Shown here piece after piece: positions 10,882-22,065 of a stretch of 64,000 nt of DNA (position 1 is the stretch's first letter; the number at the start of each line of letters is the position of its first letter). Made by a program: the position numbers and the translations under genes. The notes below the pieces were generated by a model that was not told the DNA's origin, searched no databases, and was given only the letters and a program-made list of their open reading frames with translations. The DNA is from Saccharum officinarum (taxonomy: Eukaryota > Streptophyta > Magnoliopsida > Poales > Poaceae): positions 42,481,309 to 42,545,308 of the forward strand of contig CM036191.1 in NCBI GenBank assembly GCA_020631735.1. Reading direction: 5' to 3'.

Positions 10882-10890
10882 TTAGGGTTT
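10882..10890 (-). promoter_or_regulatory. Telo-box (AAACCCTAA) in gene A leader
   Basis: AAACCCTAA on the coding strand lies 42 bp upstream of the chosen start. Telo-boxes are known plant promoter or leader elements close to transcription starts. An equivalent CCCTAA-rich site occurs upstream of genes C and D, so it has been kept across paralogs. Confidence 0.5.
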
Positions 10891-10906
10891 CGTCCGGGAG
10901 CAATGA

Positions 10907-11182
10907 GGGCCTTGTTTAGATGTTGGAATTGGGAGGAGAAGTTGGAATAGTGTAGGTCACGTCGTACTGTAGCAACTTTTGTTTTTATTTGGTAAAAATT
11001 GTCCAAACTTTGACTAATTAGGCTCAAAATGTTCGTCTCGCAAAGTACAACAAAACTGTGCAATTAGTTTTTAATTTCATCTACATTTAGTACTCCATGC
11101 ATGTGCCGACATTTTGATGTGACGGGGAATCTTCTTTTTGCATAGTGAAATTTGGGGTTGGATTTGGGAACTGAACAAGGGC
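10907..11182. mobile_element. MITE in the 5' region of gene A (gggccttgtttag TIR)
   Basis: The left end GGGCCTTGTTTAG and the right end CTGAACAAGGGC form terminal inverted repeats, with 'ctaattaggctcaaaatgttcgtctcgcaaag' inside, as in a common grass MITE. It inserted 66 bp upstream of the gene A start codon, between the telo-box leader and sequence shared with gene C. Genes C and D lack it. No certain target duplication is visible. Confidence 0.7.
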
Positions 11183-11375
11183 GAGATGGGGATGCGATGC
11201 GATGCGGCGACGCGGAGCGGGGGGAGCGGGGAAAGTGATCGGGACATTTAACTATTTCCCACTCTCAGCTACGGTCAATTAATCCCTCTCACATCCACTT
11301 CTCTCACGTGGGTGGCAAATCTGTTGCCACTCTCCCCTAAAAATGGCAATGGGTTAAATATTCCGAAAGTGATCA

Positions 11376-11507
11376 CGACAAAATCCTCCACGGTCACTCC
11401 ACCCACACATGCGAAATGACAACTTTACCCTCCCGAGTTCTGCATTTCAGCTCCAATTATTGTGCAGGAAAACTCAAAATCAAACCAAACCACCTCTAAA
11501 ATTCAAA
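11376..11507 (-). promoter_or_regulatory. Conserved upstream block of gene A (shared with genes C and D)
   Basis: This block (cacacatgcgaaatgacaac ... caaaccaaaccac ... attcaaa) aligns with 33,212-33,354 upstream of gene C. It is thus the ancestral promoter-proximal region of the DUF1618 paralogs. In C and D the match stops at 'attcaaa', where the Helitron begins; here the sequence simply continues with 'tgtattttt', which gives an empty site. Confidence 0.55.
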
Positions 11508-11523
11508 TGTATTTTTATATATA

Positions 11524-11690
11524 CTCCCTCTGTTCCAAAATAAGCACATATTTACCTTCTCGATGAGTCAACCGCTTTTAAATTTATATCAATATTTGCA
11601 AAAATAATACCAATATTTATATAGCCGAATAAATTCATTATCAAAGTATATTCCACAATCCATATAATAAAGGTTATCATATCCACTCAG
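11524..11690. mobile_element. Truncated Stowaway-like MITE
   Basis: The left terminus CTCCCTCTGTTCCAAAATAAG follows a TA, as in grass Stowaway (Tc1/mariner) MITEs. No matching right terminus is present, so the element is broken and its right edge is approximate. Confidence 0.5.
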
Positions 11691-12130
11691 TCGCTTTCTC
11701 CTCGCTTCCTTCGCTCTCTCACATATGCTTTCTTTCTTCGCGTCGCTCGCTTGCACTAGCTTTTCTTCTCCCCGTCACTGCTCGCTCTCCGCGCCGTCAC
11801 CGGGACGGGGGCACCATGCCCGCGCGCCAGTGAGCTTGCAGTGTGCCCGACGCCATGCCGTGCTCCCTTCCCCATCCTTCCCTCGCGCCACAACGCCCTC
11901 CACGCACCCCCACTTCCTTTGCGACCCGGCTCTCGCACCCTAGGGAGACGAGGACGACAACGGCAGCTTCAACGAGGTGTTGGTGGAGGGATCTAGATTT
12001 GAGGCCTCCTCCCCTCCTTCCTCCTCTGGATTTGGTTATGAGCCCTTCTCCCCTCCTCCTCCTCCCCCTCTAGATCTAAGGGATGTGGTGTCGGCTAGCG
12101 TTTTAGCGAGCTCTCGGGGTGCAGCTCTAT
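11691..12130. other. No gene seen: C/T-rich and GC-rich stretch
   Basis: Pyrimidine-rich sequence (11,700-11,780) leads into GC-rich DNA with overlapping open frames on both strands. None has a recognisable domain, and codon content is dominated by Ser, Pro and Arg, as expected from composition alone. Confidence 0.4.
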
Positions 12131-12612
12131 ATTGATGCAAAGGCTATTTTTGTGCCTATGCTTCTGTAGAACTCCTTGAATCTGTCTGAGTCAAATTGCT
12201 TGCCATTGTCTACTGTTACGGTCCTTGGCACCCCCAAATCTGTAGATTATGTTTTGCCAAAAGAACTTTTTCACTGTTTCTAAAGTGATTGTTGCTAGTG
12301 GTTTGGCTTCAATTCATCTTGTGAAGTACTCAAATGCCACTACTGTAAACTTGTTCCCCTTGCGAAGGTGGTAGCAGCCCAACTAAGTCCATCCCCATCT
12401 TTGTAGTGCCCTAGTGGGTTGGATGAGTTGTGTGGAGGCCGAAGGTTTTGATTGGTGTGGTGAGGTATTCTGGCACGCTTCACAAGTCTTGACAATTTCT
12501 TATGCGTCTTTGATGTGCGATGGCCAGTGGAACCCCTGTCTGATGGCCTTCGTAGATAATGCTCTTGGACCGATATAGGAACCACAAGTTCCTGAGTGGA
12601 TCTCTTGGGGGA
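12131..12612 (-). pseudogene. Ty3-gypsy integrase fragment
   Basis: Read on the minus strand, the fragment has the end of the integrase zinc-binding region (IVKTCEACQ). Later come VVAFEYFTR, then IEAKPLATIT (the usual VDRFTKWIEAKPV core), followed by FGVPRTVTVDNGKQF, the second catalytic Asp region. Stops and frame changes interrupt it. No LTRs are attached, so it is an old, truncated gypsy pol piece with no coding capacity. Confidence 0.8.
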
Positions 12613-13424
12613 CCTCTCTACCTTCGCTCTAAACTATTTTCCTCCTATTGAATTGTACTCTTCTAAGTTGCAGATACAGTTACATTTGGACAGATCAAAT
12701 GAGCTCAAAAAAGGAATTACAATTGTTTAAACTACGGTAGTGTCCATAAATTAAGAAACAATCAAGTGTGTTTATTGCAGCCAAAAAATCTTTGTTTGGA
12801 AAGAAAAGGGCAGGAGTTCTACCATTAAATTAAGAAAGAAAGCAAGGAGAGTTTGTCTAGTCTAGAGTACAAGGAGCACTACAGCTGCCTGTAGGTTGCC
12901 AATGACAGAGCATAGAATACAAAAAAACACAGAACATGTGTTTTAACTTAAACTCTACAAGCAGAAAAATATCTCACATGGTATTATCTGTGTAGAATTG
13001 AAGTTTTAAGTTAAAACACATGTTCTGGAATGCTTCCATTTGCATTGTTCCACTTGTTTCCCCTTCGAAAATTCTGGTATTATTGTTTGACAGGAGCCAC
13101 ACAATCCTGAGAGTTATAGAAGACAATTAAGAAAAGCTAGTGGCAAAAGGAAGAAGTACATTATAATTTTAGCTGTATAATAAATGGAGGAGAGTTCAAG
13201 CAAAAGCACCATTGAAAGGGGAAGGTAAGCACAAGGAGGCAGGCCAGGAGGAGCAATGCGAACGTGCTAGGAAAGGAAAGCACAAAAGTGGGAGGTGGGG
13301 AGGAGCAATACTAAATGGACTGCTACTGCTCGGTGACTCTCTCTTTCTCCCCTTACATCTCTACTTGGTTGTCATATGGCTTAAAGAAGACACTACGGTA
13401 CATGTATGGAACGATTAGTTTAAA
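12613..13424. other. AT-rich spacer with a near-perfect hairpin
   Basis: No gene is recognised. The notable object is the inverted repeat at 12,931-13,026, listed separately. The small frame at 13,212-13,418 is Lys/Gly-rich at first and has no motif. Confidence 0.4.
12931..13026. repeat. 96-bp fold-back (arms ~30 bp)
   Basis: Left arm agaacatgtgttttaactta (12,931 on) pairs with the right arm ending ttaaaacacatgttct (13,026). The arms differ mainly by a short gap, with a 30-base loop at 12,961-12,990. It could be a minimal MITE or a hairpin-RNA source; nothing in the sequence decides. Confidence 0.7.
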
Positions 13425-14140
13425 TTAGTGGACTTTAAATTGGTTGATGACCATGTTCGCCCCATAAAGAAACCAAGAAAACATTTTAGACATAGTTTAG
13501 TGGGTGATGATCTGACTAAGTTTGCTGATGAAGTGGAACACATCCTCCTATACGGTAAGCTAAATTTAATCTAAAGTAATCCACCGTATCTATGAGCTTC
13601 TATGAAGATTTTGTGTGATCTTGTGCGACCTATAAAGGTGGGCGGGAGAGTAGTTTGCTACTTTGCATGGCTTGAATCTGCTTGTTGTTAGTACTTAAAG
13701 ATCATGTCTTCAGTCACCCAACAATCAATAACTATATATGGTGTCTATATATGCTATTTTTAAACTTCTATTTATCTTGTGTCTATGATTGGCACATCAT
13801 GTTGTGGTGGAGGGCACCCTAATATATAGTGTTACTTGACCTCTAGAATTGCACCACATGGTATAGGTACATGGCACAATCCACACTCCTCTAGCAAAAT
13901 ATTACACTCTAAAACTTTCATTCTCATTCTTATCTAGTTTCTAGATGTTGTTTGTCTTGCAAAAAATATCTAGTTTTAAAATATCCCATAGTTTACTATG
14001 AAACATGGTTGGTGTTTTTTGTTTGTCATGAAGATAATTAAATCTTACATTACTTAAGAAATATCTCCCCTCTAGGAATCTCCACTTCTAGAAGCTTCAA
14101 ACTATACATTGCTATTTTCAACACACCAACTCAAACTATC
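13425..14140 (+). repeat. Diverged segmental duplicate of 20.59-21.77 kb
   Basis: Sequence from 'gtggactttaaattggttgatg' onward matches 20,605 on, and 'agtagtttgctactttgcat' and 'catggcacaatccacactc' match 21,310 and 21,540. The first 200 bp encode a broken protein piece (HVRPIKKPR, then KFADEVEHILL) also seen at 20.6 kb (HVCPIKKPR, NKVECILL). Stops and frame shifts occur in both. I do not recognise the protein. Confidence 0.6.
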
Positions 14141-14379
14141 CTTGTGACGTTGTGATGGTCAATCAAGAAACTATAATGACTTCTAGATGGACGCATATTG
14201 AGGAGTGGGGAGCATTGAATGCTCAAGCTAGCAAGTGCCACTGCCATAGTGTTCAAATGCTTTCCTAGCTCTTCCACTTCCCTACAAATTTAAATTCTCG
14301 TTTCCTTTGATGCAATTTCATGGAGTCTGATAGACAATGAATTGACGATGCCTCTACATCCATGTTACTTCTGCTAACA

Positions 14380-14962
14380 GATAGGCAATCTAGAGATTAG
14401 CCACAGATTCAAAATCCCTCCCGACATTCAGCTCCAGAATCTTAGTCACCGTGCCCCAAATAATTCTGGACACACAACAATCAAAGAACAAGTGCAGATC
14501 ATTTCCTTCTCTACAAAACACACACGTTGGATCACTAACGTCTCTTCTTTTGGCAAGGTTATTCTGGGTCAATAGCCTACTATTAGACAACAACCACAAA
14601 AAGTCATGAACTTCCACACCGACTAGACAAAAACTGTAATAAGTCCCCTATGATTGTTCATGATATACAAAAACTGAACCGAGAACTTCCCATTCACACT
14701 AAAATTCCATAGGATTTGATCTTTTCTTCTATAAGTGATAATCCATCAACTATGGAACTTAGTTCCCACCATAAATTATTGTTCTAAAACATTTCTCCTA
14801 AAGTTGAGCCTCAGCTCCTCTCCATAATACACCTCACTTATTGATTTACCTTGTTGTTCATTAATGATATACAAAGGCCAAAACATAATAGCTAGACTAG
14901 TGTTTCCAACCAATGATTTTCACCATTGATGCAACGTAAAGTAGTTTAATCATGACATCATT
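14380..14962 (-). pseudogene. LINE reverse-transcriptase C-terminal fragment (zf-RVT)
   Basis: The minus strand encodes the zinc-binding tail of plant LINE proteins: FLWLLSNSRLLTQNNLAKRR, then DPTCVFC and LHLFFDC (C-x2-C...H...C). Upstream pieces in other frames (EELRLNFRRNVLEQ; WKF) belong to the same family. At least four stops or shifts show it is dead. The RT core is absent. Confidence 0.75.
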
Positions 14963-15857
14963 CTTTTTTAGACAGCAACAACAAGTGAGGAAGTAAGCTG
15001 ACTAGATACTCTAATCACTTGGCGTAGTACCACTCTTATGGTTTCCTCATTACCTCATTAGGGCAAGTAAATTGAGTTGTCTCATAGGTGGTCTCATGTA
15101 GTGCCGCATAATTTTAGGATGACCTAATATAGACAACATGTAGAATAGTTGTCTTTTAAGTTGTTTCATATTATCTCACAGTTTCTTAATTTATGCAAAG
15201 AATAAAAGTAGACTTCTGAGTTTCATGACAGTAACTCATACAATGGTACAATAGTTATTGCATAGTCCTAAATTTTAGCTCATGAGGTGGTTGTGTTGCG
15301 AAACAACGACCTCTTTCTCTCTCCCATCTCCCTTTCCTCCATATCAACAAAAATCCTATGTGGCATTGCATGAGATGGAGTATATAATACCAACATGTCA
15401 GATCCGAGCTAGACTTACCCTTCCAATAAAATCATTTTTTACAAACTATGCAGGAGAGCTGAGTGTCATTCATTGACAAGAAGGATAAAAATATACAAAA
15501 GGGAAGGAAGTAAGAAACCCACTACCAGGCACCCCATGGGGTTTAGTCTCGTTTTCTAGATTAAGTCTGTATAGAAAAAGAAACCGTACAAAATAGGAAA
15601 ACTAAAACAAAGATAAGCAGTCCCTAAGGAGAGATTTTTGAGTACTTACACCTAAGAACAGTAAGTGCTAACTCCTGACAGAGACTACGCTTCTAGAAGG
15701 TATGGGGATTGGTGTGTTTGGCCAGAGAGATCCCTAATCGACATATTTGCCTATAAAGCACACCATGTGGATTTGTTTATGGAGTGGGTTTGGTCCCCTT
15801 GTGGTAGGGATTGATCCACAATCCATTTTGTCCTTGGGCTTTCCAAATAAAGCCTAA
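14963..15857. other. No gene seen
   Basis: Ordinary AT-rich spacer. The segment near 15,060-15,260 has a MITE-like feel ('gtggtctcatgtagtgc'), but I cannot find matching ends. No coding frame has a motif. Confidence 0.4.
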
Positions 15858-16168
15858 GGCCAGTCTCAGTGGGAGTTATATCAGAGTTTCACTTGTATTT
15901 AATAAACTACTGCATAAGCGCTTTCGATGATGTGGCAACATTTTGAAGGAGAGCGAGAGAGAGAGGGAGAGAGAGGAGTGAGTTTTATAGGGATGAAACT
16001 CTCTTGGCACGTTACCAACTCTCTATGGGTCTTGAAATTAAATGTCTATAAAACAATATAATGAAATTTTCCATTGAGAGTGGGTGTTTCATCCATATTT
16101 CATTTTCATTTTATATGATGTGGCAGTTTTGGAAACAACACCATAAAACTCCTCACTGAAGGCTGGCC
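15858..16168. mobile_element. Tourist-like (PIF/Harbinger) MITE
   Basis: Terminal inverted repeats GGCCAGTCTCAGTGGGA (left) and CTCACTGAAGGCTGGCC (right) flank 311 bp. TAA is present directly outside each end (15,855-15,857 and 16,169-16,171), the 3-bp target duplication of Tourist elements. It contains a (GA)-rich patch and no transposase. Confidence 0.85.
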
Positions 16169-16217
16169 TAATGGACATTCTAAAGGCTTTTTTCATCCAC
16201 TAAACACTCTTAAATTG

Positions 16218-17800
16218 TCATTCCAGTTCACTTTTCTGCATCAATGTCCCCTGTTTTGCCTTCTGCAACATTTCATTGAGTTGCCAACTACATGAAAGAA
16301 AGTAGTCACAAAGCAATCAATGTTCCCCACATGAGAATAAGTAAGAGTAGAAAAAAAACTAGTTAGCTCATTCCTCCATCCCATCTCCTAATAATTGCCA
16401 TCTATTTTTATTTTCTTATAGGTAAAACTAGGGAGGGGGGCGGAGGTATTTGGTTCCAGGAAGGTTGTTGTCATTACCTTCTCACTCCTCAACTTTTTGT
16501 TTGGTGTGTGGAATGGATTAAGTTGATCCATCACCACCTCATTCCTCACACACCAATAATTAGTATAAGCATGGGAAATGGAGTCACTTCACTAAATTGA
16601 CTAAATTCGAGGGATGGACTCATGACCTCATCCAAGATGAGGTGGTTCCTTAAAGCAGACACCGCCTTAATAGCTCAAGCAAACACATCTGGATGTTTAT
16701 TTCTAGAAAACCATTGCAATTAAAAAGATCTACTATGTCCTTATTAAGATGCAACAATATATTCCTTTGACATTAGTGATTCCTTAATCTCAATACTTTC
16801 AATTCCCATCGTTAAAAGAATTGCAGGTTTCACCAACTGAACATGGTAGCTCAGAGCTGGGGAAGCCGCCTACACATACCATTCTTATATAAATTGCAAT
16901 GTATCCAACAATCACCTTAGTACATGACTAATAACTGTTCTTTCAAAGTCATAGTCACTAGGGATTCTGGCAAGGTTTCTTCTGTCTCTATGCATTCCCG
17001 ATGCCTCATTACCAATAAATTATGTTAGAATTTCAATTATGGGCATAACCTCCCTAGTCCCTACTGTGCTAAATTTATTTACCTATCAGGTTTCTTCCTT
17101 GTGTGACGGTATGTAAGTATGCAATTGAACAAGCTAACAGAAGAAATAAATGCATTTTTCTATCAGAAGCGGTATGGAAATCAAGGTGGTTTGTTCATAC
17201 GAAAATAAAGATGTCGAGATCGTACAACATGCATTTAGTTTGGGTAGCTAGAATTGGTTTGTACAGTGCTGGATGGGTAAGGGCCACGCATTTTTTATAT
17301 GGGCTGCTCTGGTTTTGAATTCAAATCTCATACTAATATAGGCCTACTGACAAGTACATACAGAACTATAAATTGGAGAGTCATGATTAAACAAAGTCTG
17401 AACTGAAAAGTACTTTTGTTAGCTAGCTTCCTGCATAGTGTTGCATCGGGTTTAAACAATGATAAGATTGGGTTATAGTTTGACAATGCAATTTAGCAGA
17501 TCAATCTATTCATATGTAAACATGTCAAACCGCTTTTAAAGGATAGACTAGCCATTTAACTTAGCATAGAAACTGCATACGATAAATACCCAGGAACCTA
17601 CACCTTCAAGTTCTTAAATGTACATTAGAGTCTACTATACAGATCAATAATTCCTGCAGCATGCCACAAGTAACATGCAACGAAAGCTGTAGACACGAAT
17701 ACAAAGGAGATACAATGTTACCTTGTGATGGCATCCTCAGCCAAGTAAGAGGAGAACTTGCTGGTGATAAACTGGTGACCAAAGGAATTGTTCCTGCAGC
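16218..17800 (-). pseudogene. DUF1618 gene remnant (end of exon 1, intron, terminal exon)
   Basis: Bases 17,800-17,722 encode CRNNSFGHQFITSKFSSYL and end AEDAITR, the C-terminal end of exon 1 in gene A, closing at ACAAG/GTAACA. After a 1.43-kb intron that aligns in patches with the gene A intron, an acceptor (tttcatgtag) opens 16,287-16,218. This encodes a 22-residue tail (LNEMLQKAKQ...LMQKSELE) that matches the gene A tail (LSEKMQKTKE...VMQKSGLE). Everything upstream of 17,800 is gone, so the gene is dead. It is valuable because it independently supports the two-exon model. Confidence 0.75.
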
Positions 17801-20532
17801 ACTGTACCGAAACCGTGACCTAGGGTCTCTGGATACTCCTCTGTTCTAAGTGTACAACTCGTCGGAAGCTCCGGTATTGTGACAGGTGCTCCAATGGTCG
17901 TAGTCGTGCTCTCTGTACGTGCTTTTAGTGAAACATTCAGTACCAACGGACACTCCGCTCAGTGGCGTAGGACCCTCTGTTGCTATTGACAATGCACACT
18001 CATCTGAACTCTGAGATCTCAAACTTCTTCTACACTTCTTGCATGTGTGAACCACTTCTTGCATGTGTGAACCATCTTCAGGGTAGGCTGCTAGGGTTCT
18101 AGGGAACACTCCTAGTGGGCTGGATCTAGCTACAACGGGTGCGAACTAGCTATAGGCCACAAATCGACGTTTCCTAGGGTTTGGCTCGGTTAAACTCTTA
18201 CCAAGGCTGCAACCTCAAGATGCCGAGTTCTCCGAGAAGATGGAGCAGCTAGATCTCGCCTCTGGTGCCTCGAAACCTTCTTCTTGTTGCTTCGTTTTCC
18301 TTCAAGCTCCTAATAGCAAGGGTGAGAGGACTCCTCCTCTTCTAACCCCTACCTCTTGTGGTCGACGGCGCCTAGGTGATCTCCGTCGCCATCTCCTGCA
18401 GCTTCCAAAGATTCAATCCCTTCCTCCCTTCTCCTCCTCGCCTTCTCCGCCTTCTTGCTCGGGTGAGTGGGAGAGAGTGTAGAGTGAGAGAGAGTGGAAG
18501 CTAGAGAGAGAGTGAGGGTGTGGCAATGGATGGATGAGCTGGTGACCCTCCTGCTTTGGCATTCTCACAAGATGGCCAGGAGTGCTGGAGTGTGGGGCCA
18601 AGTGGTTCGCAAGGTGACACCTCATAGTCCTACATGGGACGGTTTTACTGGATGTTCCAACATGGTCGCGGATTCTCCGGTGGTGTCGGTGTGTTAGCTA
18701 TCGACAAGTCAGCAAACTGGTAGATAACCCAGTGGTGCTTGCGGATTCTCCGTCAATTCAACAGTGAGCAATTTGAATTCATAGCTTTCAGTTTCTACCT
18801 ACTTGGATTCAAATGCAAAGGATGTTCATGATGCTGATGCTCACAAAGTGTCAAGAATGGGTTGTGACAAGATGCACGCCAGGAGCGATGCGCCGGCCAT
18901 GAGATGCAGGGGATGATGGAGATGGTGGCAGCGGCCGCTGCCGCCTCACGTGTCGTCGCGTGAGTGACGGGTCGGAGAAGGGGGAACACTCCTGGCCTCG
19001 TGTCTCATCGATTTCTTCCGCGTGGATAACAAAGGGAAATGGGCTTCTGTCCCCGCGTGAGTGTGCTTCCAAAGAGTGCAGCAAATTGGCGCAGGAAAAA
19101 TCGCCACTTGGTTTCTCAGCCCGGGGAAGTCGTGGGGAACCCTCTAGGATCCCCTGCTGCCAAAGTACCCAAGGGTTAGAGGGTGATTGAGGTAGATGTT
19201 GTTTCCTTTAACTTACTCCAGAATTGATGGATCCACCACCAGCAAGAGATTCAAGATATAGCATCCAAAACCATGAATTAGGTTTTTGGAGAAAATTCCA
19301 AGAAATAAGAGAAATACTCTTGAGCTCACCATGGGTGAAATGGAAGGTGTTGAGGAGATCCATGAGAGAGTGCTGATGCTTCTCTTCCTCTTCTTTTCCT
19401 TTCTCTAAATCCCTCTCCAATCCTTTCTCTCTCTACTTCTAGGGTTCATCCTTGTTCTTGAGTGTAGAGAGAGGGAGAGTGTTGAAATGAGTTAGTGGGT
19501 GAGAGAGTGAGTAAGATGGAGTGATTTCTACTGGTGAAGTACTCCATGCCGTGCTGACATGTGGGTCCATGCACTTAAATAGAAAAGCAGCTCGGTTCCC
19601 ACTTATCCTCACTGTCCAGTTGTTTTGGCGGACGACCCTGTGAATCCGGCGGATGGTCTGATAGTTCTCTGTCTTTGCTAACCTGGTCTACTAGGTGGTA
19701 TTTTGTTGTGATGTGGTCCAAAGATACCTTTCCACTGTAACTTCTTGCCGTAATATGGTGTTGATGACGTCAATGGTAGTTACTTGATGAGATTTCTGGT
19801 CGTTGTTGTCATCAATCGCAAACCTGATCGTGAATGATGGAAGGTGCTTGCTCGGGGCTACTTGGCGATATCACGAGGTTCGTACACATCCAAGGTGGAT
19901 GGGGTTCTCTTAGGTGAACAAACACTCAAGCCAAAAGCTAAGGTAGAGGTTTTTAGTTGCTCGATTCCAGGTTCTCTATGGAACGACTATCGGGTCGCTA
20001 CATATTTTAGGAGAAACAATAATCTACTAGACGATGTCAACAACAATAAATGAAGGGGTTACTCCCCGTGATGGTTAAGTTCCTTTATGAATAACTATAA
20101 TGGGGTGTCAATTTTGTCATTAGTAAACTAAAAAATATATTTTCCTTGCTTAAAAAAGTGAAATAAACTTTAAACTTGCATGACAAAAGGAATAAGGGAC
20201 ACTTATAGAAATGAATCATGAATTAACGTTAGTGTATTCGTTATATTCCAGATTATTTGTTTTCTTACTATATTAGGCATTTAAACTTTTTTACTTAAAA
20301 AGAACATAAATAACCAATGTTTGAGATTTACCAAATCTCTTTACATCTTGCTAGACTTATATCTTTATTTAATCAATAATTAAAATGCATACATTTCACG
20401 GATGATTCAAACCTACAAAAATATATTAACAGAAACAAAGACAATTTATAAAAGTAGTTTCTTTCCCTGATGTCACGTTTCACAAGAAATGACCATAGTA
20501 GAATACCAATTTATTTCATCATGAATCAAAAT
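17801..20532. other. No gene recognised; possibly old LTR sequence
   Basis: Low coding evidence throughout. Phrases such as 'gcggattctccggtggtgtcgg' (18,670) and 'gcggattctccgtcaattc' (18,740) look like LTR filler, but I found no paired ends. A 20-bp unit (cttcttgcatgtgtgaacca) repeats in tandem near 18,034-18,074. From 20,050 it is AT-rich. Confidence 0.35.
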
Positions 20533-21294
20533 GCATTATAAAGGCATTTATTAAAGGCCAAAGTTAGAATGATCAGTTTGAATTAGTGGACTTTAAATTT
20601 GTTGAAGGCCACGTTTGTCCCATAAAGAAACCAAGGAATCATCCTGAACCTAGTTTGCTAACAAAGTGGAATGTATTCTCCTATTTAGTGACAAGCAAAA
20701 TTTAATCTCAATATTTTCGAGCTTGTATGAAGATTTTGCATGATCTTGTGAGAACTATAAAAGGAACTTTATATGTTGTAAGCAACCCCTTGTCAAATGA
20801 GTACAAAGTATTTTTCGACACACTTGTCTGTTGCATAACTCGCTGTGCCATAGAAAGATTAATTATTGAGTTATTCTACAAGTATGAAGGTGCAGATGAA
20901 AATGAAACTTCCATTTGGCATAGTGCAATAAATGGTGCCAATTGCCCAACTACATGGCGCATAGATCTCTCGAACACTACAATATTTAGTTATTTTATTT
21001 AGAAAACTGGCTCTGGCATATCATATTCAATAGACACAACTAGGGCCTTTATCCTTTTGAGAGATGTGGTCATGCATTCTGCGGATTTTAGTGTAAGTTG
21101 AGTTTTAATCCTCTACAACAGTCTGACTTTTTTTATTTACTCTATTGTTTATAACATGTTGTGATATTTGGGAATGGAACCTTAGTGAGAGGAATTGTGT
21201 TGTAGCATAGTGGTATATTTATTGTCCAAATAAAACTTGCGCTGTAGGATAACTTCCTGGTAGGTTTTAGCTGTAATAGTTTTTTTCTAAAATA
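20533..21294 (+). repeat. Source copy of the segment inserted at 41,656-42,416
   Basis: This stretch reappears between the two large duplicated blocks. The only differences I see are C to T at 20,534/41,657 and one T fewer in a poly-T run near 21,128/42,251. The match ends abruptly at both edges within short A/T runs. The surrounding sequence here relates to 13.4-14.1 kb, which marks this as the original location. Confidence 0.9.
20605..21002 (+). pseudogene. Coding-like fragment of unknown family
   Basis: Two frames look protein-like. One (20,605 on) reads VDFKFVEGHVCPIKKPR and is shared with 13.4 kb. The other, 20,727-21,002, is open for 91 codons from an ATG and includes LYVVSNPLSNEYKVFFDTL and CAIERLIIELFYKYEG. 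Sharing with 13.4 kb is broken by stops and shifts, so an intact gene is unlikely. An exact copy of the 91-codon frame lies at 41,850-42,125. I recognise no domain. Confidence 0.4.
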
Positions 21295-21773
21295 AAAAGG
21301 TGAGCTAGAGAGTAGTTTGCTACTTTGCATAGTTTGAGTTAGCCTCCTTATTAGTACTATTCTAAAGATCGTGTCTTTGGTCACCCCAACAGTCCACAAC
21401 AATCTATGGTGTCTAATTATGCTATTTTTTAAATGGCTTCTACTCATCTTTTGGTACCTTTGATTAGCACATCACCATGTGGGTGGAGGGCACCCCTATG
21501 TATAGTATGACATGACATCTAGGATTTGTGCCAGATGGCACATGGCACAATCCACACTCTTCTAACAAAATATCTGTACTCTAAATCATCCATTCTCATT
21601 CTAGATGTTTGTCATGCCAAAAATATCTAATACTAGAATAACCCATAGTTTATTTACTATGAAACATGGTTGGTGTGTTTTTTGTTTGTCATAAAGATAA
21701 TTAAACCTTACATCACATTAGAAATATCTCCCATCTAAGAATCTCCATGGCCTTCTAGAAGCTTCAAAATATA

Positions 21774-22033
21774 CTCCCTCCATATCAGATTTAGAAGTCG
21801 TTTTGGATAAGGTTTAGGTCAAACATTAGGAATATAAATCATCAATAACTTTTAAGTTGTTGAGTTTGCAAATGTAAAAATTATATGAATAGATTTGTCT
21901 TGAAAAATACTTTCATAAAAGTATACATATATCACTTTTCCATAAATATTTTTTATAAAAACAAGAGGTCAAAGTTGTGTTTTGGAGACCGTGTCGGTGT
22001 CCTAAACGACTTCTAAATCTGATACGGAGGGAG
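21774..22033. mobile_element. Stowaway MITE, complete
   Basis: Ends CTCCCTCCATATCAGATTTA and TAAATCTGATACGGAGGGAG are inverted complements with one mismatch, flanked by TA on both sides (21,772-21,773 and 22,034-22,035), the Stowaway target. Length is 260 bp. It sits just upstream of the copia pol remnant. Confidence 0.9.
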
Positions 22034-22065
22034 TACATTTCCATTTTCAACACACCAACCCAAAT

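Noticed and set aside
9593..10950. Several plus-strand open frames (up to 151 codons) across gene A, and equivalents over genes C and D
   Set aside because: They lie antisense to the well-conserved DUF1618 frame, carry no domain, and result from its GC-rich codons.
10221..11063. 280-codon minus-strand frame overlapping gene A's 5' half
   Set aside because: It is a shifted frame of the DUF1618 exon, Arg/Pro-rich, and runs on into the MITE.
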